Below, one piece after another: positions 30,160-43,202 of a stretch of 64,000 nt of DNA (positions are counted from its first letter, which is position 1; the number at the start of each line of letters is the position of its first letter). The translations under genes and the position numbers were made by a program. Below the pieces are notes generated by a model. The model did no database searches. It had not been told where the DNA came from and saw only the letters and a list, made by a program, of their open reading frames with translations. The stretch lies in contig NZ_JAVDWM010000001.1 of the NCBI RefSeq assembly GCF_031457495.1, forward strand, positions 980,001-1,044,000, read 5' to 3'. Source of the DNA: Sphingopyxis sp. BE259 (GTDB lineage Bacteria; Pseudomonadota; Alphaproteobacteria; Sphingomonadales; Sphingomonadaceae).

Positions 30160-32249
30160 TGCGCCCGGTCAGCCTGATCGCGCTTGCCGCGGCGCTGTCG
30201 ATGCCCGCACTGGGCCAGGAGGTGCCGGCGAGCGGCGATACGCCGCCGCCTGCGGCCGCCGAGGTTCCCCCCAGCGCGAACAGCGCGGCGCGGCAGGTCT
30301 ATACCCCCGCAGACTTCACACGCTACGCACCCAAAAACGCCTATGACATGCTGAACCAGGTTCCCGGCTTTTCGATCCGCGATAACGAGAATCTGCGCGG
30401 GCTGGGACAGGCGACCGGCAACGTCTTGTTCAACGGCGAGCGGCCGTCGAACAAGGGCGACGATATGTACACCCAGCTGTCGCGCATCCCGGCGGGCAAT
30501 GTCGAGCGGATCGAGATCGTCGATGGCGCAACGCTGGATATTCCGGGATTGTCGGGGCAGGTCGCCAATATCGTCTATCGCGCCGATGCCTTTTCGGGGC
30601 AGTTTTCGTGGCGCCCCGAATTTCGCGCCCATTATACCGACCCGCTGTTCACTCGCGCCGACGTGTCGGTGCGCGGGCGGTCGGGCGATGTCGAATATGA
30701 GGCCGCCCTTAATAACGATGAATCGGCGCGCAGCGGCGCCGGTGGGCCGACGCTGATCAGCGATGGCACGGGCAATATCATCGAGCGGCGCGACGACGTC
30801 TGGAACACCCACTATGACACGCCGAAGCTGTCGGGGCGGATCACCTGGGATCCGGCGGGCGACACGGTGGCCAATGTCGGCGGCCATTATCAGCGCAAAT
30901 ATGATCGTTATTATGAGGATGGGGTGCGGGTCGGACCCGGGCTGCCCGACCGGACCCGCACCGTGTATGAAAATGCCGACAGCTGGAACTACGAAGTCAG
31001 CGGCGATGTTCAGTTCGGGGTCGGGCCGGGCAAGCTGAAGCTGATCGGGCTGCGTCGATTCAGTCACGAGCCCTATGTGCAGGAGATTGTGACGACGCCC
31101 GAGGGCGGGACCCCGATCGGCGACCGGTTCGCGCAGACGGGCGACCTGGGCGAGACGATCGGACGCGGCGAATATCAATGGAAGATGCTGGGCGGCGACT
31201 GGCAATTGTCGGGCGAGGCAGCGTTCAACACGTTGGACAATGTCGCGTCGATTGCGGTGCTCGATCCGTCGGGGGTGTTCGTCGCGCAGCCGTTTGCCGG
31301 CGGCACCGGCGGGGTCAGCGAGGATCGCTATGAAGGATTGCTGAGCTTTGGCCGCAAGCTGACCGACAAGCTGAATTTCCAGATCATCGCAGGCGCCGAA
31401 CATTCGACGATCACCCAGACCGGGATGAACGGCCTGACCCGCACCTTTTTTCGCCCCAAAGGATCGATCTCGCTGGCGTGGACGCCGACCGCCGATTTCG
31501 ACGTCTCCGTAAAACTGCGGCGCCGGGTGCTGCAACTGTCCTTCTACGATTTTCTGGCGCGGGCGTTCCTGAACGACGGCAACCAGAACGAGAGCAACAA
31601 CGACCTGCGTCCGCAGCAGGACTGGACCTATGAGGCCGAGATCAACAAGAAATTCGGCGCTTGGGGTTCGACCAAGCTCGTGCTGATCTATCGCGACGTC
31701 GAGGACCGTGTCGACGTCGTCCCGGTCGGCGCGACGGGCGAAGCGGTGGGCAATATCGCCAAGGCGAAGGCGGGGGCGATCGATTGGACCGCGACGATCA
31801 ACCTCGACCCCGCCGGGATCAAGGGCATGAAGGTCGAAACCAGGGTGCTGCTGCAGAAATCATCGCTGCGCGACCCGTTCACCGGCGAGAAGCGCCAGTG
31901 GAGCGGCTTTACCGACAAAGTGATCGAGGCAAGTGTGCGTCACGATATTCCGGGCAGCGATTGGGCATGGGGCGCAGGCGCCAATTACGGCCATTACCAA
32001 CCAAGCTACCGCCGCAGCCAGGTCGACAAGCTGTGGGAAGGGCCGGTGTTCGCCAATGTGTTCGTCGAGCATAAAAATGTGATGGGGTTGACGGTCAGCG
32101 CGTCGATCCGCAACATCGCCAATGCGCGGTCGAAGCGCGACCGGATCGTCTACACCGGGCTGCGCGGGGAGAGCCCGATTGCGTTTGTCGAAGCGCGCGA
32201 TCGGTTGATCGGGCCGATTTTCTCCTTTTCGGTACGCGGCAAGTTCTGA
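30156..32249 (+). CDS. TonB-dependent outer membrane receptor
   Basis: The 697-residue protein has a signal peptide (MMRPVSLIALAAALSMPALG). The plug domain (AYDMLNQVPGFSIRDNENLRGLG, VERIEIVDGATLDIPGLSGQVANIVYR) precedes a 22-stranded-type barrel ending in aromatic Phe (GPIFSFSVRGKF). The substrate is unknown. ATG 30156 overlaps the previous stop. As the last gene of a BlaI/M56-controlled operon, its expression is probably induced through proteolytic de-repression, an arrangement unlike the usual Fur or sigma/anti-sigma control. Confidence 0.93.
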   Translation: MMRPVSLIALAAALSMPALGQEVPASGDTPPPAAAEVPPSANSAARQVYTPADFTRYAPKNAYDMLNQVPGFSIRDNENLRGLGQATGNVLFNGERPSNKGDDMYTQLSRIPAGNVERIEIVDGATLDIPGLSGQVANIVYRADAFSGQFSWRPEFRAHYTDPLFTRADVSVRGRSGDVEYEAALNNDESARSGAGGPTLISDGTGNIIERRDDVWNTHYDTPKLSGRITWDPAGDTVANVGGHYQRKYDRYYEDGVRVGPGLPDRTRTVYENADSWNYEVSGDVQFGVGPGKLKLIGLRRFSHEPYVQEIVTTPEGGTPIGDRFAQTGDLGETIGRGEYQWKMLGGDWQLSGEAAFNTLDNVASIAVLDPSGVFVAQPFAGGTGGVSEDRYEGLLSFGRKLTDKLNFQIIAGAEHSTITQTGMNGLTRTFFRPKGSISLAWTPTADFDVSVKLRRRVLQLSFYDFLARAFLNDGNQNESNNDLRPQQDWTYEAEINKKFGAWGSTKLVLIYRDVEDRVDVVPVGATGEAVGNIAKAKAGAIDWTATINLDPAGIKGMKVETRVLLQKSSLRDPFTGEKRQWSGFTDKVIEASVRHDIPGSDWAWGAGANYGHYQPSYRRSQVDKLWEGPVFANVFVEHKNVMGLTVSASIRNIANARSKRDRIVYTGLRGESPIAFVEARDRLIGPIFSFSVRGKF

Positions 32250-32266
32250 TCGGCTAAGGGGGGCGG

Positions 32267-32641
32267 ATGACCGCCCGCCGCACCAAAATCTATTTCGATG
32301 GCGGGTGCCGCCCCAATCCCGGCGTGATGGAGATTGCCGTGGTCGTCGGCGGGGTCGCCGAAATCGACCGCGATGCCGGGACGGGCAGCAGCATGGACGC
32401 CGAGTGGCTGGCGCTGATCGCGGCGCTGCGGCTGGCGCAGGCACGTGGCATGAAGGACTTCTTGCTGCTCGGCGATGCGGCGGCGGTGGTGGCGCAGGCG
32501 AATGGCGCGGTCGCGGCGCGCGGCGGAGCGGCGGCGCATCTGGCGGCCTTTCGCGCGCTGGTCGGCGACGGCCCGCCGCCGCGGGTCCGCCATATCAAGC
32601 GCACCCAGAATCTGGCCGGAATTGCCCTGACGCGCCGCTGA
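32267..32641 (+). CDS. RNase H-like protein lacking one catalytic acid
   Basis: The 124-residue protein has the RNase HI fold pattern: IYFDGGCRPNPG (Asp11), MDAEWLAL (Glu46) and LLGDAAAVV (Asp70). The fourth position, normally Asp in NxxADxLA, is Gly118 (QNLAGIAL). It could be a degenerate nuclease or a binding protein. It starts 17 bp after the TonB receptor stop and may be co-transcribed. Confidence 0.75.
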   Translation: MTARRTKIYFDGGCRPNPGVMEIAVVVGGVAEIDRDAGTGSSMDAEWLALIAALRLAQARGMKDFLLLGDAAAVVAQANGAVAARGGAAAHLAAFRALVGDGPPPRVRHIKRTQNLAGIALTRR

Positions 32642-32734
32642 CGGCAATAAAATTGCCGCTTCGGTCGTAAATATATACTAGCCCATGGTAGGGGGCGCCG
32701 GTATCGCGATGCAAAATAACGAAAGACTGGTGCG

Positions 32735-33211
32735 TTGAAGCCGACCCATCCTTTGCCCGTTCACCATAGTTGGCCGCTGTACGAGCGCGAACGTTATTTC
32801 GAGCTGGGGCAGCTGCACGGCCCCGACACGCTGGATGCGGTTGCCGATATGGCTGACCTAGCCGCGCGCCGGAGCGCGGCACCGGGGCAGCCGGGCTGGT
32901 GGGAGTGCGACCTTACCGACAACAACCGGCTGCGCTGGTCGGGTGAAGTCTATGATATTTTCGGGTTGCCGCGCGGCGCCGCGGTGACGCGCGCCGAAAC
33001 CGTCGCGCTGTATGAAGACGGATCGCGCGCGGCGATGGAAAAGCTGCGCGCCTATGCGATCCGGCACCGCCGGGGCTTTACCCTCGACGTCGAAATCAAA
33101 CCGGTGACCGCGCCGTCGCGGTGGATGCGCCTGATCGCGGCGCCGCTGTGCGTCGACGACCGGATCGTCAAATTACAGGGGCTGAAGTTCATCGTGCCGA
33201 CGTGCGGTTAG
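32735..33211 (+). CDS. PAS-fold sensor-like protein
   Basis: The 158-residue protein starts at TTG 32735 (weak ribosome site). Residues 55-155 look like a single PAS domain (GWWECDLTDNNRLRWSGEVYDIFGLPRG, SRWMRLIAAPLCVDDRIVKLQGLKFIV). There is no output domain. Stand-alone PAS proteins can sense small ligands and act on partners. The N-terminal boundary is uncertain. Confidence 0.7.
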   Translation: MKPTHPLPVHHSWPLYERERYFELGQLHGPDTLDAVADMADLAARRSAAPGQPGWWECDLTDNNRLRWSGEVYDIFGLPRGAAVTRAETVALYEDGSRAAMEKLRAYAIRHRRGFTLDVEIKPVTAPSRWMRLIAAPLCVDDRIVKLQGLKFIVPTCG

Positions 33212-33383
33212 GGTTCGGATCGACGGTTCGGCGGTGGCAGGTTCGAGCGACGAGCTGTGGCGCGGCGACGGCGAATGGCGCTTTCGGCTCGACCGACCCT
33301 GATAAACCAACGGTCTGCGCCAGCGCCGTTGACGCGATTTAACCATCGTCACAAGCCGAAATCCACGGGTGTTGCGGGCGTGA

Positions 33384-34475
<1,092 letters not shown>

Positions 34476-34853
34476 GGCGCGGTTGGGTGAACGCGCGGGC
34501 CGCGTGATGGTCCAAAGTTCAGTAAAGGTCAGCCTTATGCGCGCCGCGATTTGGGTTTGCGCTCGGGACGTGCCCGGCGCGCGTCGCCTTGGCTGCCCGC
34601 AAGCGACCGGTTGATCCACCACATGAAAGAGCCGGATGAAGGCTGGCACAGTCGGATAATGTAGGAAAGGCCCAATTGAGGGCGATGTCGGCTTTGGGGT
34701 GGGGAGCGGATATTCCTCACGCTCGTCATTCCCGCGAAAGCGGGAACCCAGAGTGGGATCAGCGACGCACGCCCTGGGTTCCCGCTTTCGCGGGAATGAC
34801 GAAGTGAAAAAACGGCGAACGTTCGCAACTGGTCGCTAGCGGATCGTCCATCT
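34476..34853. other. Intergenic region after mreB
   Basis: This 378-bp stretch holds the perfect inverted repeat at 34724-34801. On the minus strand near 34535-34624 there is a short basic reading frame (ends ERKPKSRRA) with no good start or ribosome site. I see no other gene. Confidence 0.6.
34724..34801. repeat. Perfect 28-bp inverted repeat
   Basis: The arms 34724-34751 and 34774-34801 are exactly complementary (core CCCGCGAAAGCGGGAA), with a 22-bp loop. It belongs to the same family as 14685, 37313 and 38557. Confidence 0.9.
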
Positions 34854-35879
34854 TCAGGCGTAGGCGTCGATCGTCGCAAGATGTTTTGCCTTGGTGGCGT
34901 CGTCCAAAAACGACCCGTTGAAGCTGTTACGGGCGAGCGTGACCAAGTCGGCGCGCGACAAGTCGAGCGCGTCGGCGACCGCAAGATAGTTTGCGTTGAC
35001 ATAGCCGCCGAAATAGCTGGGATCGTCGCTGTTCACCGTCGCGCGCAATCCGGCGTCCAGCATCGTTTTCAGCGGGTGATCGGCGATGTCGTTTACGACG
35101 CAGAGTTTGAGGTTCGACAGCGGGCAGACGGTCAGCGTGATGCCCTCGGCGGCGAGGCGCCGAACCAGTGCGGGGTCTTCGAGGCTACGGTTGCCATGGT
35201 CGATGCGATCGACGTTCAGCAGGTCGAGCGCCTCGTGCACATATTCGGGCGGACCTTCTTCGCCGGCGTGGGCGACGATTTTGAGGCCAAGGCCACGCGC
35301 GCGGGCGAAGACGCGGGCGAATTTCGACGGCGGGTGGCCGACTTCGGAGCTGTCGAGGCCGACGCCGTCGATGCGATCGAGGAAGGGCAGGGCTTCGTCG
35401 AGCGTGGCTTCGGCATCGGCTTCGTCGAGATGGCGGAGGAAACACATGATGAGTTTCGACGTCATGCCATGGCGTTCGCGGGCATCGTCCAGCGCGCGGG
35501 TGATGCCGGTGATGGCAGTGCCGAACGCGACGCCGCGTGCGGTGTGCCCCTGCGGGTCGAAGAAGATTTCGACGTGACGCACCGCATCGGCGTGGGCGCG
35601 GGCCAGATAGGCGGCCGTGAGGTCGAAAAAATCCTGTTCGGTGATCAGGACGCCCATCCCCTGATAATAGATGTCGAGGAAATCCTGGAGGTTCGAAAAC
35701 GCATAGGCCGCGCGCACTTCTTCGACGCTGGCGAAGGGAATCGCGACATTATTGCGCTGCGCGAGGGCGAACATCAGTTCGGGTTCGAGCGAGCCCTCGA
35801 TATGGAGGTGCAATTCGGCCTTGGGCAGCGCGGCGATGAAGGCGGCGCGATCGCCGGCCGAGGTGAAACCATCATGCAT
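34854..35879 (-). CDS. Adenine deaminase (adenosine deaminase-like family)
   Basis: The 341-residue zinc hydrolase has the metal motif KAELHLHIEGSLEPE, the HAGEEGPPEYVHEALD catalytic region, RIDHGNRS, and NSDDPSYFGGYVN near the C-terminus. The SDDPxYFGGY form and the stretch GLDSSEVGHPPSKF are characteristic of adenine deaminases rather than adenosine deaminases. It converts adenine to hypoxanthine. Its start overlaps the stop of the upstream phosphoribosyltransferase by 8 bp, giving a purine-salvage pair. Confidence 0.9.
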   Translation of the reverse strand: MHDGFTSAGDRAAFIAALPKAELHLHIEGSLEPELMFALAQRNNVAIPFASVEEVRAAYAFSNLQDFLDIYYQGMGVLITEQDFFDLTAAYLARAHADAVRHVEIFFDPQGHTARGVAFGTAITGITRALDDARERHGMTSKLIMCFLRHLDEADAEATLDEALPFLDRIDGVGLDSSEVGHPPSKFARVFARARGLGLKIVAHAGEEGPPEYVHEALDLLNVDRIDHGNRSLEDPALVRRLAAEGITLTVCPLSNLKLCVVNDIADHPLKTMLDAGLRATVNSDDPSYFGGYVNANYLAVADALDLSRADLVTLARNSFNGSFLDDATKAKHLATIDAYA

Positions 35880-36447
35880 CGCGGTTGCCGTCCTCGCGCA
35901 GGATGATCGCCGCCTCGGGCTTGTGTTGGCGGATCTCCTCGATCGTCAGTCCGTCGATCTCGTGCGGAAAGATCAGCCACTGGTCGGTTTCGTGGACGAA
36001 AAAATCGGGGCGCAGGTCGGTGACGTTGCGCCCGGGTTTGAACCACACGGTCGCGATGCGGATGTCGCGCGGCAAATTGTGGCGGCAGCGTGCTTTCAGT
36101 TCGGCGATGAAGGCGCGGATGCTGCGTCCGCTGTCGAACACATCGTCGATGATCAGCAGCCGGTCGTCGGGGTCGAGCGTGTCGATCAGATAGCCCAGCG
36201 CGAACACCTTTACCTCGGGATCCTGGCGGTCGATGCCGTGGTAGGAGGAGGTGCGGATCGCAATATGGTCGCAATGCTGGCCGTGATAATCGAGCAATTC
36301 CTGCACCGCGATCCCGACCGGCGCGCCGCCGCGCCAGATGCCGACGAGGTGGGTGGGTTTGAACCCGCTGTCGATCACCTGCATCCCCAGCCGCAGCGAA
36401 TCGGCGAGGAGGTCGTTGGCGCTGATAAAGATTTTGTCGGTGGTCAT
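35872..36447 (-). CDS. Phosphoribosyltransferase, probably for hypoxanthine/guanine
   Basis: The 191-residue protein has the PRPP-binding motif LLIIDDVFDSGRSIRAF and an N-terminal GIWRGGAPVGIAV loop. A C-terminal hood follows (VHETDQWLIFPHEID). Overlap with adenine deaminase suggests it takes the hypoxanthine product to IMP. The start at 36447 gives MTTDKIFISAND; an upstream extension is Pro-rich and not conserved-looking. Confidence 0.88.
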   Translation of the reverse strand: MTTDKIFISANDLLADSLRLGMQVIDSGFKPTHLVGIWRGGAPVGIAVQELLDYHGQHCDHIAIRTSSYHGIDRQDPEVKVFALGYLIDTLDPDDRLLIIDDVFDSGRSIRAFIAELKARCRHNLPRDIRIATVWFKPGRNVTDLRPDFFVHETDQWLIFPHEIDGLTIEEIRQHKPEAAIILREDGNRDA

Positions 36448-36565
36448 GGGGGAGGCGTAATCGGGTGGGGGTGGGATCGCAAGGTGGGCTGAACTCGATC
36501 TCGGGCAATGCATAGACGCAAATTCCGGCTTTCGCGGTGCTGCTGATCGGATCATAAGCAAGGTC

Positions 36566-37294
36566 ATGCTGACCTTCATCCTCACGCTCGCTGCTGCGGC
36601 GCAAACCGCGCCGACTGTCGTTCCCCCGCCGCCGCGCCCGGTCGTCCAGCCGATGATGGCGCCGCCGCCGCCGCCGCCGGCTTTGCCGGTCCCCGTGCCA
36701 GTCCCGGTGCCGGTCGATGCGCCCGATACGCGCCCCTATGTCGCACTGGTCACCGACCTGGGCACCATCGTGGTGCGGGTCGAAAACAAGCGGGCACCGG
36801 TGACCAGCGCCAATTTCCTGCGCTATGTCGACACCAAGCGGATGGACGGATTCAAATTCTATCGTTCGACCAAAAGCTGGGGGCCGGCGAACCAGCTGAT
36901 CCAGGCCGGTAATCGCGGCGACGCGCGCAAGAATTTTCCGCCGATCGCGCACGAGCCGACCAAGACCAGCGGGTTGACCAATTGCAAAGGCGCGCTGTCG
37001 ATGGCGCGGCTGAACCCCGGTGACGCGACGACCGATTTTTTCCTGCTGTTGTCGGAGATCAAGGGCTTCGACAGCGACGCGCCGGGCAGCGACGGGGTGG
37101 GCTTTGCGGTGTTCGGCGAAATCGTCACCGGCGCCGATGTCGCCGATCGCATCTTTAACGCTCCGATCTCGCCGACGGCGGGCGATGGGGTGATGAAGGG
37201 CCAGATGCTGGAGCCGCAAGTGACGATCAAGACCGCTCGCCGCGTTCCGGCGGTGGCGGGAGCGCCAAAGGGGTGCGTGGTGAAGGCGCCGTAA
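36566..37294 (+). CDS. Exported cyclophilin-type peptidyl-prolyl isomerase
   Basis: The 242-residue protein has a short hydrophobic start (MLTFILTLAAAAQ), then a Pro/Val-rich linker (PPPPPPALPVPVPVPVPV) and a cyclophilin domain (VTDLGTIVVRVENKRAPVTSANFLRYVD, KGALSMARLNPGDATTDFFLLLS, GVGFAVFGEIVTGADVADRI). It is a probable periplasmic folding catalyst. The active-site FxxxxxGFxxQ region is altered (FKFYRSTKSWGPANQLIQAGN), so activity may be low. Confidence 0.88.
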   Translation: MLTFILTLAAAAQTAPTVVPPPPRPVVQPMMAPPPPPPALPVPVPVPVPVDAPDTRPYVALVTDLGTIVVRVENKRAPVTSANFLRYVDTKRMDGFKFYRSTKSWGPANQLIQAGNRGDARKNFPPIAHEPTKTSGLTNCKGALSMARLNPGDATTDFFLLLSEIKGFDSDAPGSDGVGFAVFGEIVTGADVADRIFNAPISPTAGDGVMKGQMLEPQVTIKTARRVPAVAGAPKGCVVKAP

Positions 37295-37312
37295 ACTGAT
37301 TGTCTCTCTGCC

Positions 37313-37682
37313 CGTCACCCCCGCGAAGGCGGGGGTCCCGCTCAAAGCACCCAAGCCATGAGGAAGGGCGGTTGGGTTTGTATCATGGCCGACCGTTACC
37401 GTGGGGCGATGTACATTGGTGTGACGGCCTATCTGGCAGCGAGAATTGTGCAGCATCGAACCGGTGAGGGGGCGGACTTCTGCAAGCGGTATGGCCTATT
37501 CCGTCTTGTCTATGCCGAGCATCACGATGACATTGTTGCTGCCATCGCTCGCGAAAAGGCGATGAAAAAGTGGAACCGCGATTGGAAAATCCGGTTGATC
37601 GAAGATCAGAATCCCGATTGGCTGGATCTGTTCGATATGCTCAACGCCTGACAAGCGGGACCCCCGCCTTCGCGGGGTGACG
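37313..37682. mobile_element. Palindromic repeat carrying a GIY-YIG gene as cargo
   Basis: The left arm at 37313-37342 and right arm at 37654-37682 are inverted copies that differ by one G in a run. The core CCCGCGAAGGCGGGGG is shared with the repeat at 38557. In the other family members the arms are separated by 10-40 bp. Here they are separated by 311 bp that are almost entirely the GIY-YIG gene, whose start is 16 bp from one arm and whose stop is 2 bp from the other. Mobility is inferred, not shown. Confidence 0.55.
37358..37651 (+). CDS. GIY-YIG nuclease-like protein inside a repeat
   Basis: The 97-residue protein belongs to the small stand-alone GIY-YIG family (UPF0213-like). It has MYIGVTAYLAARIVQHRTGEG, LVYAEHHDDIVAAIAREKAMKKWNR and LIEDQNPDWLDLF. 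The second signature YIG and the Arg and Glu of the active site are present. The first signature, normally YVYIM, reads WVCIM, so a key Tyr is replaced by Cys and catalysis may be impaired. An internal ATG at 37385 would remove the first strand. It is enclosed by the inverted arms of a palindromic repeat. Confidence 0.85.
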   Translation: MRKGGWVCIMADRYRGAMYIGVTAYLAARIVQHRTGEGADFCKRYGLFRLVYAEHHDDIVAAIAREKAMKKWNRDWKIRLIEDQNPDWLDLFDMLNA

Positions 37683-37755
37683 TAGAGGCTGGAAGTTGGA
37701 CGCGGAACCCCATCATTTATTTTGCGTTCATCGGCGCTGTGGCTATACCGCGCGC

Positions 37756-38547
37756 ATGACTCACCGCACCCCTTCGCGCGCCGCCGTGCGCCTGCTCGCT
37801 GCCGCTCTTGTTGTGACCCCTTTGTTGGCGGCCTGTGCCGGTGCCGGGGTGAAGAAGGACACGCGCTATGTCGCGCGCGACGTCAACACGCTGTATCGCG
37901 CCGCGCAGGACCGGCTCGACCGCGGCCAGTACGGCATCGCGGCGGCTTTGTTCGATGAGGTCGAGCGCCAGCATCCCTATTCGCCCTGGGCGCGCCGGGC
38001 GCAGCTGATGAGCAGCTTCAGCTATTATATGGACCGCGAATATACCCCGGCGATCGAGGCGGCGCAGCGGTTCCTGGCGATCCATCCGGGCAACAAGGAC
38101 GCGCCCTACGCCTATTATCTGATCGGCCTGTCCTATTATGAGCAGATCAGCGACGTCACCCGCGACCAAAAGATTACCCAGCAGGCGTCGAACGCGCTGG
38201 GCGAGGTGATCCGCCGCTATCCCGACAGCCGTTATGCCGCCGACGCGCGGCTCAAGATCGACCTGGTGCAGGACCATCTGGCGGGCAAGGAAATGGAAAT
38301 CGGCCGCTTTTACCAGCGCAGCTCGAACTGGCTGGCGGCATCGATCCGCTTTCGCGAAGTCGTCGACAAATATCAGACCACCAGCCACGCGCCCGAGGCG
38401 CTGTACCGTCTGACCGAATCCTATCTGGCGCTGGGCGTCCCGGCCGAGGCGAAAAAATCGGCGGCGGTGCTGGGCGCCAACTATCCGGGCAATGAATGGT
38501 ATGAGCGCGCCTACAAGCTGATGCAGAAGAACGCGCCGTCGGCTTGA
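37756..38547 (+). CDS. bamD: Outer membrane assembly lipoprotein BamD
   Basis: The 263-residue lipoprotein has lipobox LLAAC within TPLLAACAGAG. Tetratricopeptide repeats follow (LYRAAQDRLDRGQYGIAAALFDEVERQHPYSPWA, AIEAAQRFLAIHPGNKDAPYAYYLIGLSYYEQI). BamD is an essential part of the BAM complex that inserts outer membrane barrels. The start at 37756 places the signal peptide correctly. It lies upstream of recN, as in many alphaproteobacteria, with a repeat between. Confidence 0.95.
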   Translation: MTHRTPSRAAVRLLAAALVVTPLLAACAGAGVKKDTRYVARDVNTLYRAAQDRLDRGQYGIAAALFDEVERQHPYSPWARRAQLMSSFSYYMDREYTPAIEAAQRFLAIHPGNKDAPYAYYLIGLSYYEQISDVTRDQKITQQASNALGEVIRRYPDSRYAADARLKIDLVQDHLAGKEMEIGRFYQRSSNWLAASIRFREVVDKYQTTSHAPEALYRLTESYLALGVPAEAKKSAAVLGANYPGNEWYERAYKLMQKNAPSA

Positions 38548-38556
38548 ACGTCAACC

Positions 38557-38644
38557 GTCGCGCCCGCGAAGGCGGGGGCCGTTGTCGGTTTACTCGACGA
38601 TGCCGGATTGGGCCTCTAGCGGCCCCCGCCTTCGCGGGGGCGAC
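38557..38644. repeat. Inverted repeat between bamD and recN
   Basis: Arms of 25 bp (38557-38581 and 38620-38644) match at 24 positions, core CCCGCGAAGGCGGGGG. The core is identical to that of the repeat that holds the GIY-YIG gene about 900 bp upstream. Confidence 0.88.
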
Positions 38645-38693
38645 GTGCTACTCCCGAATAGATTCGTGCTTTGTTCTGCGGTAAGGACGGCTC

Positions 38694-40363
38694 GTGCTAA
38701 CCGCTTTGTCCATCGCCAATATCGTTCTGATCGAACGGCTCGACCTCGATTTCGCGGCCGGGCTGGGGGTGCTGACGGGCGAGACCGGGGCGGGCAAGTC
38801 GATCCTGCTCGATGCTTTGGGCCTGGCGCTTGGCGCGCGCGCCGACAGCGCACTGGTGCGGCAGGGCAGCGGACAGGCGCAGGTGACCGCGAGTTTTCTT
38901 GCCCCCGTCGCGGGGACGGCGCTCGCCGCGTTGCTCGCCGGTAACGAAATCGCCCTCGAACCCGGCGAGCCGTTGCTCGTCCGCCGGACGCTCAAGGCCG
39001 ATGGCGGCAGCCGTGCATTTCTGAATGACCAGCCTTGTTCGGCGGCGCTGCTGCGTGAGGTTGGCGGGCATCTGGTCGAAATCCACGGCCAGCATGATGA
39101 TCGCGGGCTGCTGGCGCCCGCGGGACATCGCGCCCTGCTCGACGCCTTTGCGCGCGCCGACACCGGGGCGGTGGCGGCAGCGCATATCGCGTGGCGCGGC
39201 GCCGAGGCGAAGCTGGCGGCAGCGAAAAGCGCGCTCGACGAGGCGACGCGTGACCGCGAATGGCTGGCACATTGCGTCGCCGAATTGCAGGCGCTCAGCC
39301 CGCAACCGGGCGAGGATGCCGAACTGTCCGAAGCGCGCGCGGCAATGCAGAAGGGCGAAAAGATCGCCGGCGATCTGGGGGCGATCCTGGAGGCGTTCGA
39401 AGGCAGCGACAGCGGCCCGGCGCTGCTGCGCGGTGCGGCGCGGCGGCTCGACCGGCTGGCAGGCGATCACCCGCTGCTTGCCGAGGCGCTGGCCGGGCTC
39501 GACCGCGCGATCATCGAGGCCGACGAGGCCGAAACGCGGCTGCGCGAGGCGGCGCGCGCGATGGAGTATGATCCGGAGCGGCTGGACGCGACCGAAACCC
39601 GGCTTTTCGAACTGCGCGCGATGGCGCGCAAACATGGGTGTCAGCCGGACGAATTGACCGAGCTGACCGGAACGCTGGCGGCGCGGCTCGACGCGATCGA
39701 GGGCGGCAGCGCCGGACTGGCCAAGCTGGAGGCGGCGGTCGCCGAAACCGCCGCCGCTTATACCCATGCCGCGAGCGCGCTGTCCGACGTGCGCGCCAAG
39801 GCGGCGGTGCGGCTTGACGCGGCGGTCGCGGGCGAACTGGTGCCGTTGAAGCTCGACGCGGCGCGGTTCCAGACGCTGGTCGAGCGCCTGCCCGCCGAGC
39901 GGTGGGGCCCGGAGGGTATGGACCGCGTCGAATTTCTGATCTCGACCAACCCCGGCGCACCGTTTGCGCCGCTGGCCAAGATCGCATCGGGCGGCGAATT
40001 GTCGCGCTTCATCCTCGCGCTGAAGGTTGCGCTGGCCGAAGAGGGCGGGGCCGACACGATCATCTTCGACGAAATCGACCGCGGCGTCGGCGGCGCGGTG
40101 GCGAGCGCGATCGGCGACCGGTTGGCAAGATTGGCCGGACGGGGCAAACAATTGCTGGCGGTGACCCACAGCCCGCAGGTCGCGGCCAAGGGCGCGGCGC
40201 ATTTCGTCATCGCCAAGTCGAGCGAGGGGGTGGTCACCCGCACCAGTGTGCATGCGCTCGACGAAGCGGGTCGCCGCGAAGAAATCGCGCGGATGTTGTC
40301 GGGCGCCGAGGTGACCGCCGAGGCGCGGGCGCAGGCGGAAAGACTGCTCGAGGTGGCCGGGTG

Positions 40364-40364
<1 letters not shown>
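38694..40364 (+). CDS. recN: DNA repair protein RecN
   Basis: The 556-residue SMC-like ATPase acts in double-strand break repair. The Walker A motif is GETGAGKSILLDALGL near residue 30, followed by coiled-coil regions. The ABC signature region is KIASGGELSRFILALK, with Walker B TIIFDEIDRGVGG. It starts at GTG 38694. Its stop overlaps the downstream GNAT start (GTGATG). Confidence 0.96.

Positions 40365-43202
<2,838 letters not shown>

Noticed and set aside
34535..34624. Short basic minus-strand frame ending ERKPKSRRA
   Set aside because: 29 codons with no ribosome site; it could be the end of a longer degraded gene but nothing supports it.
37313..37682. Interpretation of the arms around the GIY-YIG gene as simple transcription terminators
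   Set aside because: The arms are inverted copies of one repeat shared with other sites and have no T-run, so a plain terminator pair does not explain them.
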